DNA from: Phenylobacterium soli
GTDB taxonomy: Bacteria; Pseudomonadota; Alphaproteobacteria; Caulobacterales; Caulobacteraceae
Assembly (NCBI RefSeq): GCF_003254475.1
Contig: NZ_QFYQ01000001.1
Location: forward strand, 1,426,001 to 1,490,000
Length of the DNA stretch: 64,000 nt
Reading direction: 5' to 3'
Below the pieces are notes generated by a model that saw only the letters and a program-made list of their open reading frames with translations, was not told the DNA's origin and searched no databases. This document shows, piece by piece, positions 8,573 through 19,610 of this stretch (positions within the stretch are counted from its first letter, which is position 1; every line of letters starts with the position of its first letter). A program made the translations under genes and the position numbers.

Positions 8573-9787
8573 CTACTCCGCCGCCACAGCGGCGCCGGGG
8601 CCGGCGCCGGAGGTCGCCGCCGCCCGCTCGGCGTTCCAGGCCGAGACGCAGGGGATCTTGGCGTGGTCGGCGCGGTGGGCGTAGGCGCGGGCGATCTCGG
8701 CCACCTCCATCAGGAGACCCTCCTCGAGGGTGATCGGATCGAGGCCGTAGGACAAAAGACGGCGGTTCTCCACCATCAGCTCGTTCTCGTCGGCCTCGGC
8801 GCGCGGGTTGGGCAGGTGGGCGACCTTGGCCCCGGTCAGCCGTGCGACCATCTCGGCGAGCTCGCGGACGCGCCAGCACTCGGTCATCTGGTTCATCACC
8901 TTCACCCGCTCGCCGCGGGCCGGCGGGTGGGCCAGCGCCAGCTCCACGCAGCGCACCGTGTCCTGGATGTTGATGAAGGCCCGGGTCTGGCCGCCCGGCC
9001 CGTGCACCGTCAGCGGATAGCCCACCGCCGCCTGCATGAGGAACCGGTTCAGCACCGTGCCGTAGTCGCCGTCGTAGTCGAAGCGGTTGACCAGTCGCGG
9101 GTCGAGGCGGGTCTCGATGGTCTGGGTGCCCCAGACGATGCCCTGGTGCAGGTCGGTGATCCGCACCCCGTCGTTCTTGGCGTAGAACTGGAAGAGCAGG
9201 GCGTCCTGGGTCTTGGTCAGGTGGTAGATCGAGCCGGGATTGGCCGGATAGAGGATCTCCCGCTCGGCCCAGCCCTCGGTGGTCTGAACCTTCACCGTCA
9301 GATAGCCCTCGGGAATGGCCATGCCGCTGGTGCCGTAGCCATAGACGCCCATGGTGCCGAGATGGGCGAGGTGGACGTCGAGGCCGGAGTCGACGATGGC
9401 GGCCAGGATGTCGTTGGTGGCGTTGAGGTTGTTGTCGACGGTGTAGCGCTTGTGGGCCGCCGACTTCATCGAATAGGGCGCGGCCCGCTGCTCGGCGAAA
9501 TGGACCACCGCCTCGGGGCGGAAGGCGTTGAGCACCGCCAGGAGGCCCTCGTAGTCCTTGCCGACGGTCAGGTCGTGGGCGCGGATGGTGCGGCCGGAGA
9601 CCTCTTCCCAGGCGGCGATCCGCTCGGCCAGGGGAACGATCGGCGTCAGCGATCCGGCGCCCAGCTCCTCGTCGATCCGCCGACGGGACTGGTTGTCGAT
9701 GATCTCGACCTCATGGCCGCGCGCCGACAGGTGTAGCGCCGTGGGCCAACCGCAGAAGCCGTCGCCGCCGAGGATGAGTACGCGCAT
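8573..9787 (-). CDS. sqdB: UDP-sulfoquinovose synthase
   Basis: Converts UDP-glucose plus sulfite to UDP-sulfoquinovose, the head-group donor of sulfolipid. At 404 aa the length matches the SQD1/SqdB family. The NAD loop MRVLILGGDGFCGWPTALHL starts the protein. HFAEQRAAPYSMKS, LGTMGVYGYG and SIYHLTKTQD supply the Thr/Tyr/Lys catalytic set at the positions known from plant SQD1. GKGGQTR-type sequence appears as GPGGQTRAFINIQDT. The gene lies downstream of galU, which makes its substrate. No confident SqdX/SqdD transferase is adjacent. Confidence 0.88.
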   Translation of the reverse strand: MRVLILGGDGFCGWPTALHLSARGHEVEIIDNQSRRRIDEELGAGSLTPIVPLAERIAAWEEVSGRTIRAHDLTVGKDYEGLLAVLNAFRPEAVVHFAEQRAAPYSMKSAAHKRYTVDNNLNATNDILAAIVDSGLDVHLAHLGTMGVYGYGTSGMAIPEGYLTVKVQTTEGWAEREILYPANPGSIYHLTKTQDALLFQFYAKNDGVRITDLHQGIVWGTQTIETRLDPRLVNRFDYDGDYGTVLNRFLMQAAVGYPLTVHGPGGQTRAFINIQDTVRCVELALAHPPARGERVKVMNQMTECWRVRELAEMVARLTGAKVAHLPNPRAEADENELMVENRRLLSYGLDPITLEEGLLMEVAEIARAYAHRADHAKIPCVSAWNAERAAATSGAGPGAAVAAE

Positions 9788-9880
9788 CGCTGCTCCGTGA
9801 CGTGTCGCCCCCGACCTACAAAGGGCTAACGCACGAAGGCCCCGCTCGCCAAGCAGAACCTGCGACAGGCTGACGCAGGC

Positions 9881-10753
9881 TTAGAGCAGCTCCTCGATCG
9901 CCTTGCGGGCCGCGTCGGCGAGATCGGGGCGGCGCAGGGCGAAGGCGACGTTGGCGCGCAGCAGGCCGATCTTGTCGCCGCAGTCGTAGGTGGTCCCCTC
10001 GTATTCCAGGGCGTGGAAGGCCTGGCTCTGCATCAGCTTGGCCATGCCGTCGGTGAGCTGGATCTCCCCGCCCGCCCCACGCTCCTGGGTCTCCAGGATG
10101 TGGAAGATGTCGGGCTGCAGGATGTAGCGGCCGGAAATGAAGAGGTTGGAGGGCTCCGTGCCCGGGGCCGGCTTCTCGACCATGCCGGTCATGCGGTTCA
10201 ACCGCCCGTCCTGCCCCTCCAGGGCGACGATGCCATACTTGTGGGCCTCGCCTTCCGGCGCCGGCTCGACCACGACGATGTTGCCGCCGACCTGCTCGTA
10301 GGCGGCGACCGCCTGGGCCAGGGCGCCCGGCTCGGCGGCCATCAGCATGTCGGGCAGCATGACGGCGAAGGGCTCGTCGCCGATCACGTCGCGGGCGCAC
10401 CAGACGGCGTGGCCGAGGCCCAGCGGCGCCATCTGGCGGATGAAGCTCATCTCGCCGGCGTGCTTGGGCAGGTCGCGGCGCACGTCGGCCAGGATCTCGA
10501 CCTTGCCCTTGGCCTCCAGGGCGTTCTCGATCTCGGGAATGGAGTCGAAATAGTCCTCGATGGCGCCCTGGCCGCGGCCGACGATGAACACGAAGTGCTC
10601 GATGCCGGCGGCCCGCGCCTCCTCGACGATGTAGGACAGGATCGGCCGGTCGACGACGTTCAGCAGGTTCTTGGGCGTGGTCTTCGCGCCCGGCAGCACA
10701 CGGGTGCCCAGCCCCGCCACCGGCAGGACCGCCTTACGCACACGCTTGGTCAT
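9881..10753 (-). CDS. galU: UTP-glucose-1-phosphate uridylyltransferase
   Basis: Makes UDP-glucose from UTP and glucose-1-phosphate in the cytoplasm (290 aa, standard). The N-terminus AVLPVAGLGTRVLPGAKTTP is the nucleotide-binding signature. The metal/sugar loop and VEKPAPGTEPSNLFISGRY follow the GalU pattern. The gene is 93 bases upstream of sqdB on the same strand, so its product feeds UDP-sulfoquinovose synthesis here. It also supplies Ugd, encoded about 6 kb away. The ATG start at 10753 is preceded by GGAGGGG. Confidence 0.95.
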   Translation of the reverse strand: MTKRVRKAVLPVAGLGTRVLPGAKTTPKNLLNVVDRPILSYIVEEARAAGIEHFVFIVGRGQGAIEDYFDSIPEIENALEAKGKVEILADVRRDLPKHAGEMSFIRQMAPLGLGHAVWCARDVIGDEPFAVMLPDMLMAAEPGALAQAVAAYEQVGGNIVVVEPAPEGEAHKYGIVALEGQDGRLNRMTGMVEKPAPGTEPSNLFISGRYILQPDIFHILETQERGAGGEIQLTDGMAKLMQSQAFHALEYEGTTYDCGDKIGLLRANVAFALRRPDLADAARKAIEELL

Positions 10754-11014
10754 ACTTCCCCTCCGACCCGAACTTCAAAACGCCGTAGCTTCAGCGTTCG
10801 GCGGCACACAAACGCCGTCACCGCCCCATCGATCCCGGCCCAGCGAAATCTCGCGCGCCGGACCGGCCGTGAGGCGGCCCTAACGGACGGCCGGCGGGAA
10901 ATCCACAGCTCGTCTCACAAAAAATCGCTTCCGAACGACGATCACGATTTCGAGAACTCACAAAGCCGTGTATGACTCGCGCGTCGGGGGATAGTCCTCC
11001 AGGGGAGCAATTCC

Positions 11015-11245
11015 ATGAAACTGCGTATCGCCACTTCCGTCGCCGTCGCCGCCGCCCTGGCTCTGGGCGTCGCCGCCTGCCAAAAGAAGGCCGAGACCAA
11101 CACCGCGGACACCAACGCGACCGCGACTGACACCAACACCACCACCACGACCGCTCCGGCCGACACCAACGCGATGGCTTCGAACACCGCGTCGAACACG
11201 ACCGAGACGACCACCAACACCACCACGACCAACACCACGAAGTAA
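11015..11245 (+). CDS. Small Thr/Asn-rich lipoprotein
   Basis: A 76-residue predicted lipoprotein of unknown function. The signal peptide MKLRIATSVAVAAALALGVA leads to a lipobox cysteine at residue 22. The mature part is almost pure low complexity: about 24 of 54 residues are Thr and 8 are Asn, in TNTT/TTTN runs, with few charged residues. It has a ribosome site (AGGGGAG) before the ATG and its own terminator just after the stop, so it is a real monocistronic gene. The tail could be a flexible or glycosylated spacer at the outer membrane, which is inference only. Confidence 0.8.
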   Translation: MKLRIATSVAVAAALALGVAACQKKAETNTADTNATATDTNTTTTTAPADTNAMASNTASNTTETTTNTTTTNTTK

Positions 11246-11270
11246 GATCTCACGATCTTTCTTTTGCGAG

Positions 11271-11298
11271 CGGCCGCTCCGGATGGAGCGGCCGTTTT
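11271..11298 (+). terminator. Terminator of the Thr/Asn-rich lipoprotein gene
   Basis: A perfect 10-bp stem (11271-11280 with 11285-11294, CGGCCGCTCC/GGAGCGGCCG), a GGAT loop and TTTTGC after it, starting 25 bases past the stop. Confidence 0.9.
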
Positions 11299-11365
11299 GC
11301 ATTCTGGGGTCCTGTTCCGAGCCGTTGCCCGGATCTACCGAACGTCGGATCTACTGACGCCGGAT

Positions 11366-11656
11366 CTAGTGAACCGGCGGCTTGGCCGCGGGGGCGCCCC
11401 CCGAAGCGCCCTCGGGATCGCGCTCGGGCGCGGCGCTCCGCTCAGCCGGCTGGCGCACCAGCTCCGCCTCCAGCGCAATGGCGCTGCAGACCTCTTCCGC
11501 CACCTGACTGAACGCCTCGGCGAGCCGGATCTTCTCGGCGGTCGTCCGGCACTTCGCCGCGTCGTCGGCGAGCGCCTCGGCCACGCGCCGGCCGCTGTCG
11601 ATCACGGTATCGAGGGCGCGCATGCGGCGAAGACGGGGCGGGCGGACTCGGGTCAT
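11366..11656 (-). CDS. Small helical hypothetical protein
   Basis: A 96-residue protein of unknown function. It has a basic start (MTRVRPPRLRRMR), a central amphipathic helical stretch with one cysteine pair (KCRTTAEKIR and EEVCSAIALE) and a Pro/Ala-rich tail. It lies 49 bases downstream of the glmS stop on the same strand. The ATG at 11656 is preferred over an in-frame TTG at 11698, but neither has a convincing ribosome site. No membrane segment or signal peptide is evident. Confidence 0.5.
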   Translation of the reverse strand: MTRVRPPRLRRMRALDTVIDSGRRVAEALADDAAKCRTTAEKIRLAEAFSQVAEEVCSAIALEAELVRQPAERSAAPERDPEGASGGAPAAKPPVH

Positions 11657-11705
11657 GAACAAAAAGAGAACACGACCCGCCGCGGCCGTCAAGGACAAGC
11701 GTGGG

Positions 11706-13520
<1,815 letters not shown>

Positions 13521-13637
13521 AGGTTTTGGCGTCCTTTATGATAAACGCGGGGCGTCGAACCCGTGAGCAGCGGGCTTTACCATTCAACCAAATCCCGTCG
13601 ACTAAATCGTGGTTTCCGATCGTTTCGTGAGCTGCCC

Positions 13638-14990
13638 ATGACCAAGCGCGCCTATTTCGGAACAGATGGCATCCGTGGCCAGGCCAACCGCTATCCGATG
13701 ACGGCGGAGGTGGCTTTGCGCGTCGGCATGGCCGCGGGCAAGCTCTTCATGTCGAAGGACGACCGCCGCCACCTGGTGGTGATCGGCAAGGACACCCGGC
13801 TGTCGGGCTACATGATCGAGCCGGCGCTCGTGGCCGGCTTCACCAGCGTGGGCATGGACGTGCGCCTGTTCGGCCCGCTGCCGACCCCGGGCGTGGCGAT
13901 GATGACCCGCTCCCTGCGCGCCGACCTCGGGGTGATGATCTCGGCCTCGCACAACCACTTCGCCGACAACGGCATCAAGCTGTTCGGGCCTGACGGCTAC
14001 AAGCTCTCCGACGAGCGCGAGCTGGAGATCGAATCCCTGATGGACCAGGGGCTCGAGGAGGGCCTGGCCTCGCCCGACAACCTCGGCCGGGTGCAGCGCA
14101 TCGACGATTCCCAGGCCCGCTACGTGGAGATCGCCAAGGCGAGTTTCCCGCGCCGGCTGAACCTGAGCGGCCTTCGCATCGTCATCGATTGCGCCAACGG
14201 GGCGGCCTACAAGGTGGCGCCAGAGGCGCTCTACGAGCTCGGCGCCGAGGTGATCCGCATCGGCGTCTCGCCCAACGGCTTCAACATCAACGAGGAGTGC
14301 GGTTCGACCGCCCCGGCCGCCATGCAGAAGGCGGTGAAGGAATACCGCGCCGACATCGGCATCGCCCTCGACGGCGACGCCGACCGGCTGGTGATCTGCG
14401 ACGAGAAGGGCCAGGTCGTCGACGGCGACCAGATCATGGCCCTGATCGCCGACAACTGGGCCAAGCGCGACCGCCTGACCGGCGGCGGTGTGGTGGCAAC
14501 GGTGATGTCCAACCTCGGCCTCGAGCGCTTCCTGAAGGCCCGCAACCTCAAGCTCGAGCGCACCCAGGTCGGCGACCGCTACGTGATGGCGCAGATGCGC
14601 GCGGGCGGTTTCAACCTCGGCGGCGAGCAGTCCGGCCACATCATCCTGCGCGACTTCGCCACCACCGGCGACGGCCTGCTGGCGGCGCTGCAGGTGCTGG
14701 CGGTGCTCAAGGAGACGGGCAAGCCGATGAGCGCCCTGGCCCGCCAGTTCGAGCCGGTGCCGCAGAAACTCGAGAACGTCCGCTTCGCCGGCGGCAAGCC
14801 GCTCGACACCGATCAGGTGAAGTCGGTCATCGCCGGCGCCGAGCAGAAGCTGAACGGCACGGGCCGCGTGGTGGTCCGCGCCTCGGGCACCGAACCGCTG
14901 ATCCGCATCATGGCCGAGGGCGACGACGAGAAGCTCGTCAACCAGGTCGTCAAGGAGATCGTCGGGGCGGTGAAGAAGGCCGCGGCCTGA
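13638..14990 (+). CDS. glmM: Phosphoglucosamine mutase
   Basis: Interconverts glucosamine-6-phosphate and glucosamine-1-phosphate for peptidoglycan and LPS precursors (450 aa). All four domain signatures are visible: the phosphoserine loop [16 protein letters not shown] near residue 100, the metal loop [11 protein letters not shown], the sugar loop [10 protein letters not shown] and the phosphate loop [12 protein letters not shown] near the end. The start is set at [14 protein letters not shown], where the family begins. An upstream in-frame start would add 25 unrelated residues. It is transcribed away from glmS. Confidence 0.96.
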   Translation: MTKRAYFGTDGIRGQANRYPMTAEVALRVGMAAGKLFMSKDDRRHLVVIGKDTRLSGYMIEPALVAGFTSVGMDVRLFGPLPTPGVAMMTRSLRADLGVMISASHNHFADNGIKLFGPDGYKLSDERELEIESLMDQGLEEGLASPDNLGRVQRIDDSQARYVEIAKASFPRRLNLSGLRIVIDCANGAAYKVAPEALYELGAEVIRIGVSPNGFNINEECGSTAPAAMQKAVKEYRADIGIALDGDADRLVICDEKGQVVDGDQIMALIADNWAKRDRLTGGGVVATVMSNLGLERFLKARNLKLERTQVGDRYVMAQMRAGGFNLGGEQSGHIILRDFATTGDGLLAALQVLAVLKETGKPMSALARQFEPVPQKLENVRFAGGKPLDTDQVKSVIAGAEQKLNGTGRVVVRASGTEPLIRIMAEGDDEKLVNQVVKEIVGAVKKAAA

Positions 14991-15129
14991 CCGCCGGGCA
15001 GGGGCCTCTGCAAATCCGCAGACCGGTGTTGCGATACCGCTGATTGGCGAAGCCTGAGGCTCGCTCTATTTCCCCGCGCTCTCCGCAGCGGGACGCGCTC
15101 CCGTTGCACCGAAGCAGCGGGAGTTTCTC

Positions 15130-15978
15130 ATGCGCCGCGTTCTGCGCTGGATCGGCCTGGGCCTGGCGGGCCTCGCCGTCGTCGTCGTCTTTGCCGCGCT
15201 CGGGGCCTTCGCCGCCAGCGAGGCGATGATCCGTTGGCCCGCGGCCAAGGCGCCTGTCCGCCTCGCCGCCGCCCGCGACGTCGACGCCATCGCCCGCGGC
15301 AAGCGCGTGGCGACGCTCTACGGCTGCCACGACTGCCACGGCGCGGACCTCGGCGGCCGCACCTTCTTCGACGAGATGCCGGTGGCGCGAATCGCCGCGC
15401 CGAACCTGTCGCTGGCCATGGCCCACCAGTCGGACGAGGACCTGGCGCGCGCGATCCGCACCGGCGTGGCGGCCGACGGCCGGCCCCTGTGGATCATGCC
15501 CTCAGACGCCTTCTCGCGCCTGACCGATGGCGAGACCGCCGACCTGATCGCCTATCTGCGCACCTTCCCGGCCAAGGGCGGCCTGCAGCCGGTCAAGCAG
15601 ATCGGCCCCGTCGGCCGCCTCGGCGTGCTGCTCGGCAAGTTCCGCTCCGCGCCCGCGGTCCTCGCCGCCGAAGGCCACGCGGCGCCGGTCGACCTCGGAC
15701 CCCAGTACGAGCAGGGCCGCACCCTCGCCCGCGCCTGCATGGAGTGCCATGGGCTCGACCTGAAGGGCAGCGCCACCACCCACGCACCGGACCTCGCCAT
15801 CGCCGGCGCCTACGATCCGGCGGATTTCGAGCGGCTGCTGCGCACCGGCGTCGCCGCCGGCAACCGCCGCCTCGGCCTGATGAGCGAGGCCGCGCCCGGC
15901 CGCTTCAACGCCCTCAGCCACGAGGAGATCTCGGCCCTGCACGCCTACCTCAAGGCGCGGGCGGAAAAGTCTTCGTGA
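15130..15978 (+). CDS. Membrane-anchored di-haem cytochrome c
   Basis: Periplasmic electron carrier or dehydrogenase subunit (282 aa). One N-terminal membrane helix (LGLAGLAVVVVFAALGAFAA) anchors the protein. It has two c-type haem sites, GCHDCHGADLGG near residue 66 and CMECHGLDLKG near residue 204, each in a cytochrome c domain. The methionine ligands could be in the MPSDAFSRL and LMSEAAPGRF regions. Diheme proteins of this layout act with alcohol, aldehyde or gluconate dehydrogenases, but no dehydrogenase subunit lies next to it, so its partner is unknown. Confidence 0.85.
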   Translation: MRRVLRWIGLGLAGLAVVVVFAALGAFAASEAMIRWPAAKAPVRLAAARDVDAIARGKRVATLYGCHDCHGADLGGRTFFDEMPVARIAAPNLSLAMAHQSDEDLARAIRTGVAADGRPLWIMPSDAFSRLTDGETADLIAYLRTFPAKGGLQPVKQIGPVGRLGVLLGKFRSAPAVLAAEGHAAPVDLGPQYEQGRTLARACMECHGLDLKGSATTHAPDLAIAGAYDPADFERLLRTGVAAGNRRLGLMSEAAPGRFNALSHEEISALHAYLKARAEKSS

Positions 15979-16089
15979 CCTCACGTCACGTCATGTGTGA
16001 GCAACCCTACCCAAAGCTAAATGATTATGTCAGTCTCGACACAAGCTGTGGCGCTCGACCGTCACGGAGCTAAGAACTGGGGAGGAGAT

Positions 16090-16254
16090 ATGCGGCCCAA
16101 CCTCGCTTTCGGGGGAGTCGCGCGGCAGGAATTGAATCGGGGCGTCAGCTCCGTGGCCTGCCTCGCCTTCGTCGCCCTGCTCGGCCTGGCCTTCTGGGCC
16201 GGCGCTCTGTGGATCGGCCAGGTCCTGCTGCGGATCAGCCAGACCGGCTTCTAG
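16090..16254 (+). CDS. Small single-helix membrane protein
   Basis: A 54-residue protein with one membrane helix (about residues 20-46, VACLAFVALLGLAFWAGALW). The ATG at 16090 is chosen because a strong ribosome site GGGAGGAG ends four bases before it. An in-frame ATG at 16021 would give a 77-residue form without such a site. Not recognised as a named family. It lies between the cytochrome gene and a convergent DUF3606 gene. Confidence 0.6.
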   Translation: MRPNLAFGGVARQELNRGVSSVACLAFVALLGLAFWAGALWIGQVLLRISQTGF

Positions 16255-16324
16255 CCCTACCGCCAGCTGACGTTACGGCCGTTCAGGCAGAGCGCATCCG
16301 CCGGCTTGGTCGGACACCGTGCGC

Positions 16325-16507
16325 TCAGCGCTTCTTGCCGAGCTCCGCTGCGATATCCTTCGTCAGCCGGCCGACCTTGCGGTGCGCCGTCGTGATCTGA
16401 TCGCGCGTCACGCCCCACCGCTTCATCCAATATTCGACGGCCTTGCGCTCGGAGAGATCGAGCCGCTCCTTGTCGATGAAACCGCGCTTGTCCTTCAGAC
16501 CTGCCAT
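16325..16507 (-). CDS. DUF3606 domain protein
   Basis: A 60-residue protein matching the DUF3606 pattern: KRGFIDKERLDLSERKAVEY, then WMKRWGVTRDQITTAHRKVG, ending in basic residues. The family is widespread in proteobacteria and has no assigned function. It stands alone, leftward, between a small membrane protein and ugd. Confidence 0.8.
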   Translation of the reverse strand: MAGLKDKRGFIDKERLDLSERKAVEYWMKRWGVTRDQITTAHRKVGRLTKDIAAELGKKR

Positions 16508-16586
16508 GAGGGTTCCCCGCTTCCGGCGGGCAGCCTAGCTCCTTTTCGGCCGGCGCGCGCGCGCGCAGGTCGGGCCGTTCGCCCCT

Positions 16587-17897
16587 TCAGACGCCCGGCC
16601 GGCCGACGCTGGTGTAGGCGAAGCCGCGGGCCTTCATGTCGTCGGGCTTGTAGATGTTGCGCAGGTCGACCATCACCGGCCGCTTCATCAGCAGCTTGAT
16701 GCGGTCGAGGTCGAGGGCCCGGAACTGGTCCCACTCGGTGATGATGACCAGGGCGTCGGCGCCCTCGGCGACATCGTAGGGGCTGTCCTTGAAATCCACG
16801 TCGGCCAGCATCTGGCGCGCCTCGTGGCCCTCGGGGTCGAAGGCCTGGACCTTTGCGCCCGCGGCCTGCAGGGCCGGCACGATGTCCAGCGAGGGGGCGT
16901 CGCGCATGTCGTCGGTGTTCGGCTTGAAGGTCAGGCCCAGGACCCCGATCGTGCGGCCCGACAGGTCCTGGCCGTCGACGGCGCGGATGACCTTCTGGGC
17001 CATGGCCTTCTTGCGCTCGTCGTTGACCTTGACCGTGGTCTCCACGAGATCGATCGGCGCGCCGTACTGGCGGGCGGTCTGGACGAGGGCCAGGGTGTCC
17101 TTCGGGAAGCACGAGCCGCCGTATCCGGGGCCCGCGTGCAGGAACTTGCCGCCGATGCGGTTGTCGAGGCCGATGCCGCGGGCCACCTGCTGGACGTCCG
17201 CGCCCACCGCCTCGCAGAGGTCGGCGACCTCGTTGATGAAGGTGATCTTCATCGCCAGGAAGGCGTTGGCCGCATACTTGATAAGCTCGGAGGTGCGCCG
17301 GCCGGTGAACAGGATCGGCGTCTCGTTGAGATAAAGCGGCCGGTAGAGCTCGCGCATCACCTCGCGGGCGCGATCGTCGTCGGTGCCGACCACCACGCGG
17401 TCGGGGCGCTTGAAGTCCTCGATCGCCGCGCCCTCGCGCAGGAACTCCGGGTTCGACACCACGGCGACGTCGGCCTCGGGGCGCACGCGCTTGACGATGG
17501 CCTCGATCTCATCGCCCGTGCCGACCGGCACGGTGGACTTGGTGACCAGCACGGTGAAGCCGTCGACCAGCTTGGCCACCTCCTCGGCGGCGGCGTGGAC
17601 GTAGGACAGGTCCGCATGGCCGTCGCCGCGCCGCGAGGGCGTGCCCACGGCGATGAACACCGCGTCGGCCTTCTTCACGGCCTCGGCGGCGTCGGTGTCG
17701 AAGAACAGCCGGCCGGCCTGGACGTTCTGGGCGACCAGCTTGTCGAGCCCCGGCTCGTAGATCGGGATGCCGCCCGACTTCAGCCGCTCGATCTTGCCGG
17801 CGTCCTTGTCGATGCAGGTGACGATGTGGCCGAAGTCGGCGAAGCAGGCGCCGCTCACCAGACCCACATAGCCGGTGCCGATCATCGCTACATGCAT
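16587..17897 (-). CDS. ugd: UDP-glucose 6-dehydrogenase
   Basis: Oxidises UDP-glucose to UDP-glucuronate using two NAD+, for exopolysaccharide or LPS sugars (436 aa, normal). The N-terminal NAD loop is MIGTGYVGLVSGACFADFGH. The catalytic cysteine sits in GYGGSCFPKDTLAL near residue 260, and the C-terminal UDP-binding domain includes GLTFKPNTDDMRDAPS. It is the last of a leftward series (small membrane protein, kdsD, phosphomannomutase, ugd), 89 bases after the mutase gene. Confidence 0.95.
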   Translation of the reverse strand: MHVAMIGTGYVGLVSGACFADFGHIVTCIDKDAGKIERLKSGGIPIYEPGLDKLVAQNVQAGRLFFDTDAAEAVKKADAVFIAVGTPSRRGDGHADLSYVHAAAEEVAKLVDGFTVLVTKSTVPVGTGDEIEAIVKRVRPEADVAVVSNPEFLREGAAIEDFKRPDRVVVGTDDDRAREVMRELYRPLYLNETPILFTGRRTSELIKYAANAFLAMKITFINEVADLCEAVGADVQQVARGIGLDNRIGGKFLHAGPGYGGSCFPKDTLALVQTARQYGAPIDLVETTVKVNDERKKAMAQKVIRAVDGQDLSGRTIGVLGLTFKPNTDDMRDAPSLDIVPALQAAGAKVQAFDPEGHEARQMLADVDFKDSPYDVAEGADALVIITEWDQFRALDLDRIKLLMKRPVMVDLRNIYKPDDMKARGFAYTSVGRPGV

Positions 17898-17986
17898 GCG
17901 AAGCTGTTCCCTCTGGAGTGGTCGCGCTTTGACACAGGGCGCGCCGCGCCGCTAGCGGCCGCGCGCCACGACTGCAGGTTTCGTGC

Positions 17987-19489
17987 CTAGATTTCCTGGT
18001 TGTAGGCGCCGACTTGCGGACGCTTGGCCAGGCGCGGCTTCACCTCCTCGCGGAAGAGGGCGCGCATGTCTTCCTCCGAGCGCGTGCTCTCGACCACCAC
18101 CACCAGCTCCGGCTTGTTGGACGAGGCGCGGACCAGCACCCAGGAGCCGTCCTCCAGCGCCACGCGGACGCCGTTGACGGTGATCAGGTCGACGATCTTG
18201 CGGCCGAGGATCGTGCCGCCGGCGGCGCGGAACTGCTCGTACTCGCGCACGATGTCCTCGACCACGCCGTACTTCTCCTCGTCGGCGCAGTGCGGGCTCA
18301 TGGTCAGCGAGGTCCAGGCGACCGGCAGGGCCTTCTTCAGGTCCGACAGCTTCTTGCCCGGGTTGCGGTCGAGCATGGAGAGGATGGCGGCGGCGGCCAC
18401 CAGGCCGTCGTCGTAGCCGCGCCCGATCGGCGGGTTGAAGAAGAAGTGGCCGCTCTTCTCGAAGCCGGCCAGGGCCCCGACCTCGGCGGTCTTGCGTTTG
18501 ATGTAGGAGTGGCCGGTCTTCCAGTAGAGGGTCTTGGCCCCATTGGCCTTGAGCACCTCGTCGGTGGCGAACAGGCCGGTGGACTTCACGTCCACGACGA
18601 AGGTCGCGTCCTTGTGCAGGGCCGACAGGTCGCGGGCCAGCATCAGGCCGATCTTGTCGGCGAAGATCTCCTCGCCCTCGTCGTCGACCACGCCGCAGCG
18701 GTCGCCGTCGCCGTCGAAGCCCAGGGCGACGTCCGCGCCGTGCTCGCGCACGGCGTCGGCCATGGCGTGCAGCATGACCTGATCTTCCGGGTTCGGATTG
18801 TACTTCGGGAAGGTCCAGTCGAGCTTGGTGTCCATCTCGATGACCTCGGCCACGCCCATCCGGCGCAGGCCCTCGGGCGCGAAGGCGCCGGCGGTGCCGT
18901 TGCCGCAGGCGGCGATCACCTTCAGCGGCCGGCTCAGCTTGGCGCGGGCGGCGGCGTCGGCGATGTAGCGCTCCGCCACGCCGTCGACGCGGGTCAGCTT
19001 GCCGCCCTCCCGCTCCTTCCACTGCGCATTGAGCGTCAGCTCCTTCAGCCGGCCCATCTCGTCGGGGCCGAAGGTCAGGGGGCGCTGGGCGCCCATCTTC
19101 ACCCCGGTCCAGCCGTTCTCGTTGTGGCTGGCGGTGACCATGGCGACGCAGGGCGCGTCGAGGTCGAACTGGGCGAAATAGGCCATCGGCGTCACCGCCA
19201 TGCCGATGTCCAGCACCTCGCAGCCGGCGCCGATCAGGCCGATGGTCAGGGCCTGCTTGATGGACAGCGAATAGGAGCGGAAGTCGTGACCGACGACGAT
19301 CTTCCGGTGGCCGAGCTCGTGGATGTAGGTGCCGAGCGCCAGGCCGAGCGCCTGGATGCCCAGGAGGTTGATGTCCGGCCCGAACAGCCAGCGCGCGTCG
19401 TACTCCCGGAAGCCCGTGGCCTTGACCAGCGGCTCGGTCTCGTAGGCGAGGGTGTTGGCGAGCAGGTCGGCGCGGGGTTTGGGCAGCAT
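17987..19489 (-). CDS. Phosphomannomutase/phosphoglucomutase
   Basis: Interconverts hexose-6- and hexose-1-phosphates (mannose and/or glucose) for nucleotide-sugar synthesis (500 aa). The active-site serine is in TASHNENGWTGVK near residue 121. The metal loop GFDGDGDRCGVVDDEG and sugar loop FEKSGHFFFNPP follow, and the C-terminal phosphate loop reads RASSNKPELVVVVES. This is the PMM/PGM (ManB/AlgC-like) group. It lies between kdsD and ugd and probably shares their transcript, supplying glucose-1-phosphate or mannose-1-phosphate. Confidence 0.92.
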   Translation of the reverse strand: MLPKPRADLLANTLAYETEPLVKATGFREYDARWLFGPDINLLGIQALGLALGTYIHELGHRKIVVGHDFRSYSLSIKQALTIGLIGAGCEVLDIGMAVTPMAYFAQFDLDAPCVAMVTASHNENGWTGVKMGAQRPLTFGPDEMGRLKELTLNAQWKEREGGKLTRVDGVAERYIADAAARAKLSRPLKVIAACGNGTAGAFAPEGLRRMGVAEVIEMDTKLDWTFPKYNPNPEDQVMLHAMADAVREHGADVALGFDGDGDRCGVVDDEGEEIFADKIGLMLARDLSALHKDATFVVDVKSTGLFATDEVLKANGAKTLYWKTGHSYIKRKTAEVGALAGFEKSGHFFFNPPIGRGYDDGLVAAAAILSMLDRNPGKKLSDLKKALPVAWTSLTMSPHCADEEKYGVVEDIVREYEQFRAAGGTILGRKIVDLITVNGVRVALEDGSWVLVRASSNKPELVVVVESTRSEEDMRALFREEVKPRLAKRPQVGAYNQEI

Positions 19490-19610
19490 CGGGGCTCCGG
19501 ACTCAAGCGGACGAGAGGCGCTTCTTACTGGGTGGAGAGCGACAAGACCATTGCAACGCCGGATGGCCGAGCTTGGTTCGCTGCGAATCGTCCGCGTCGG
19601 ACGGAGAGAA

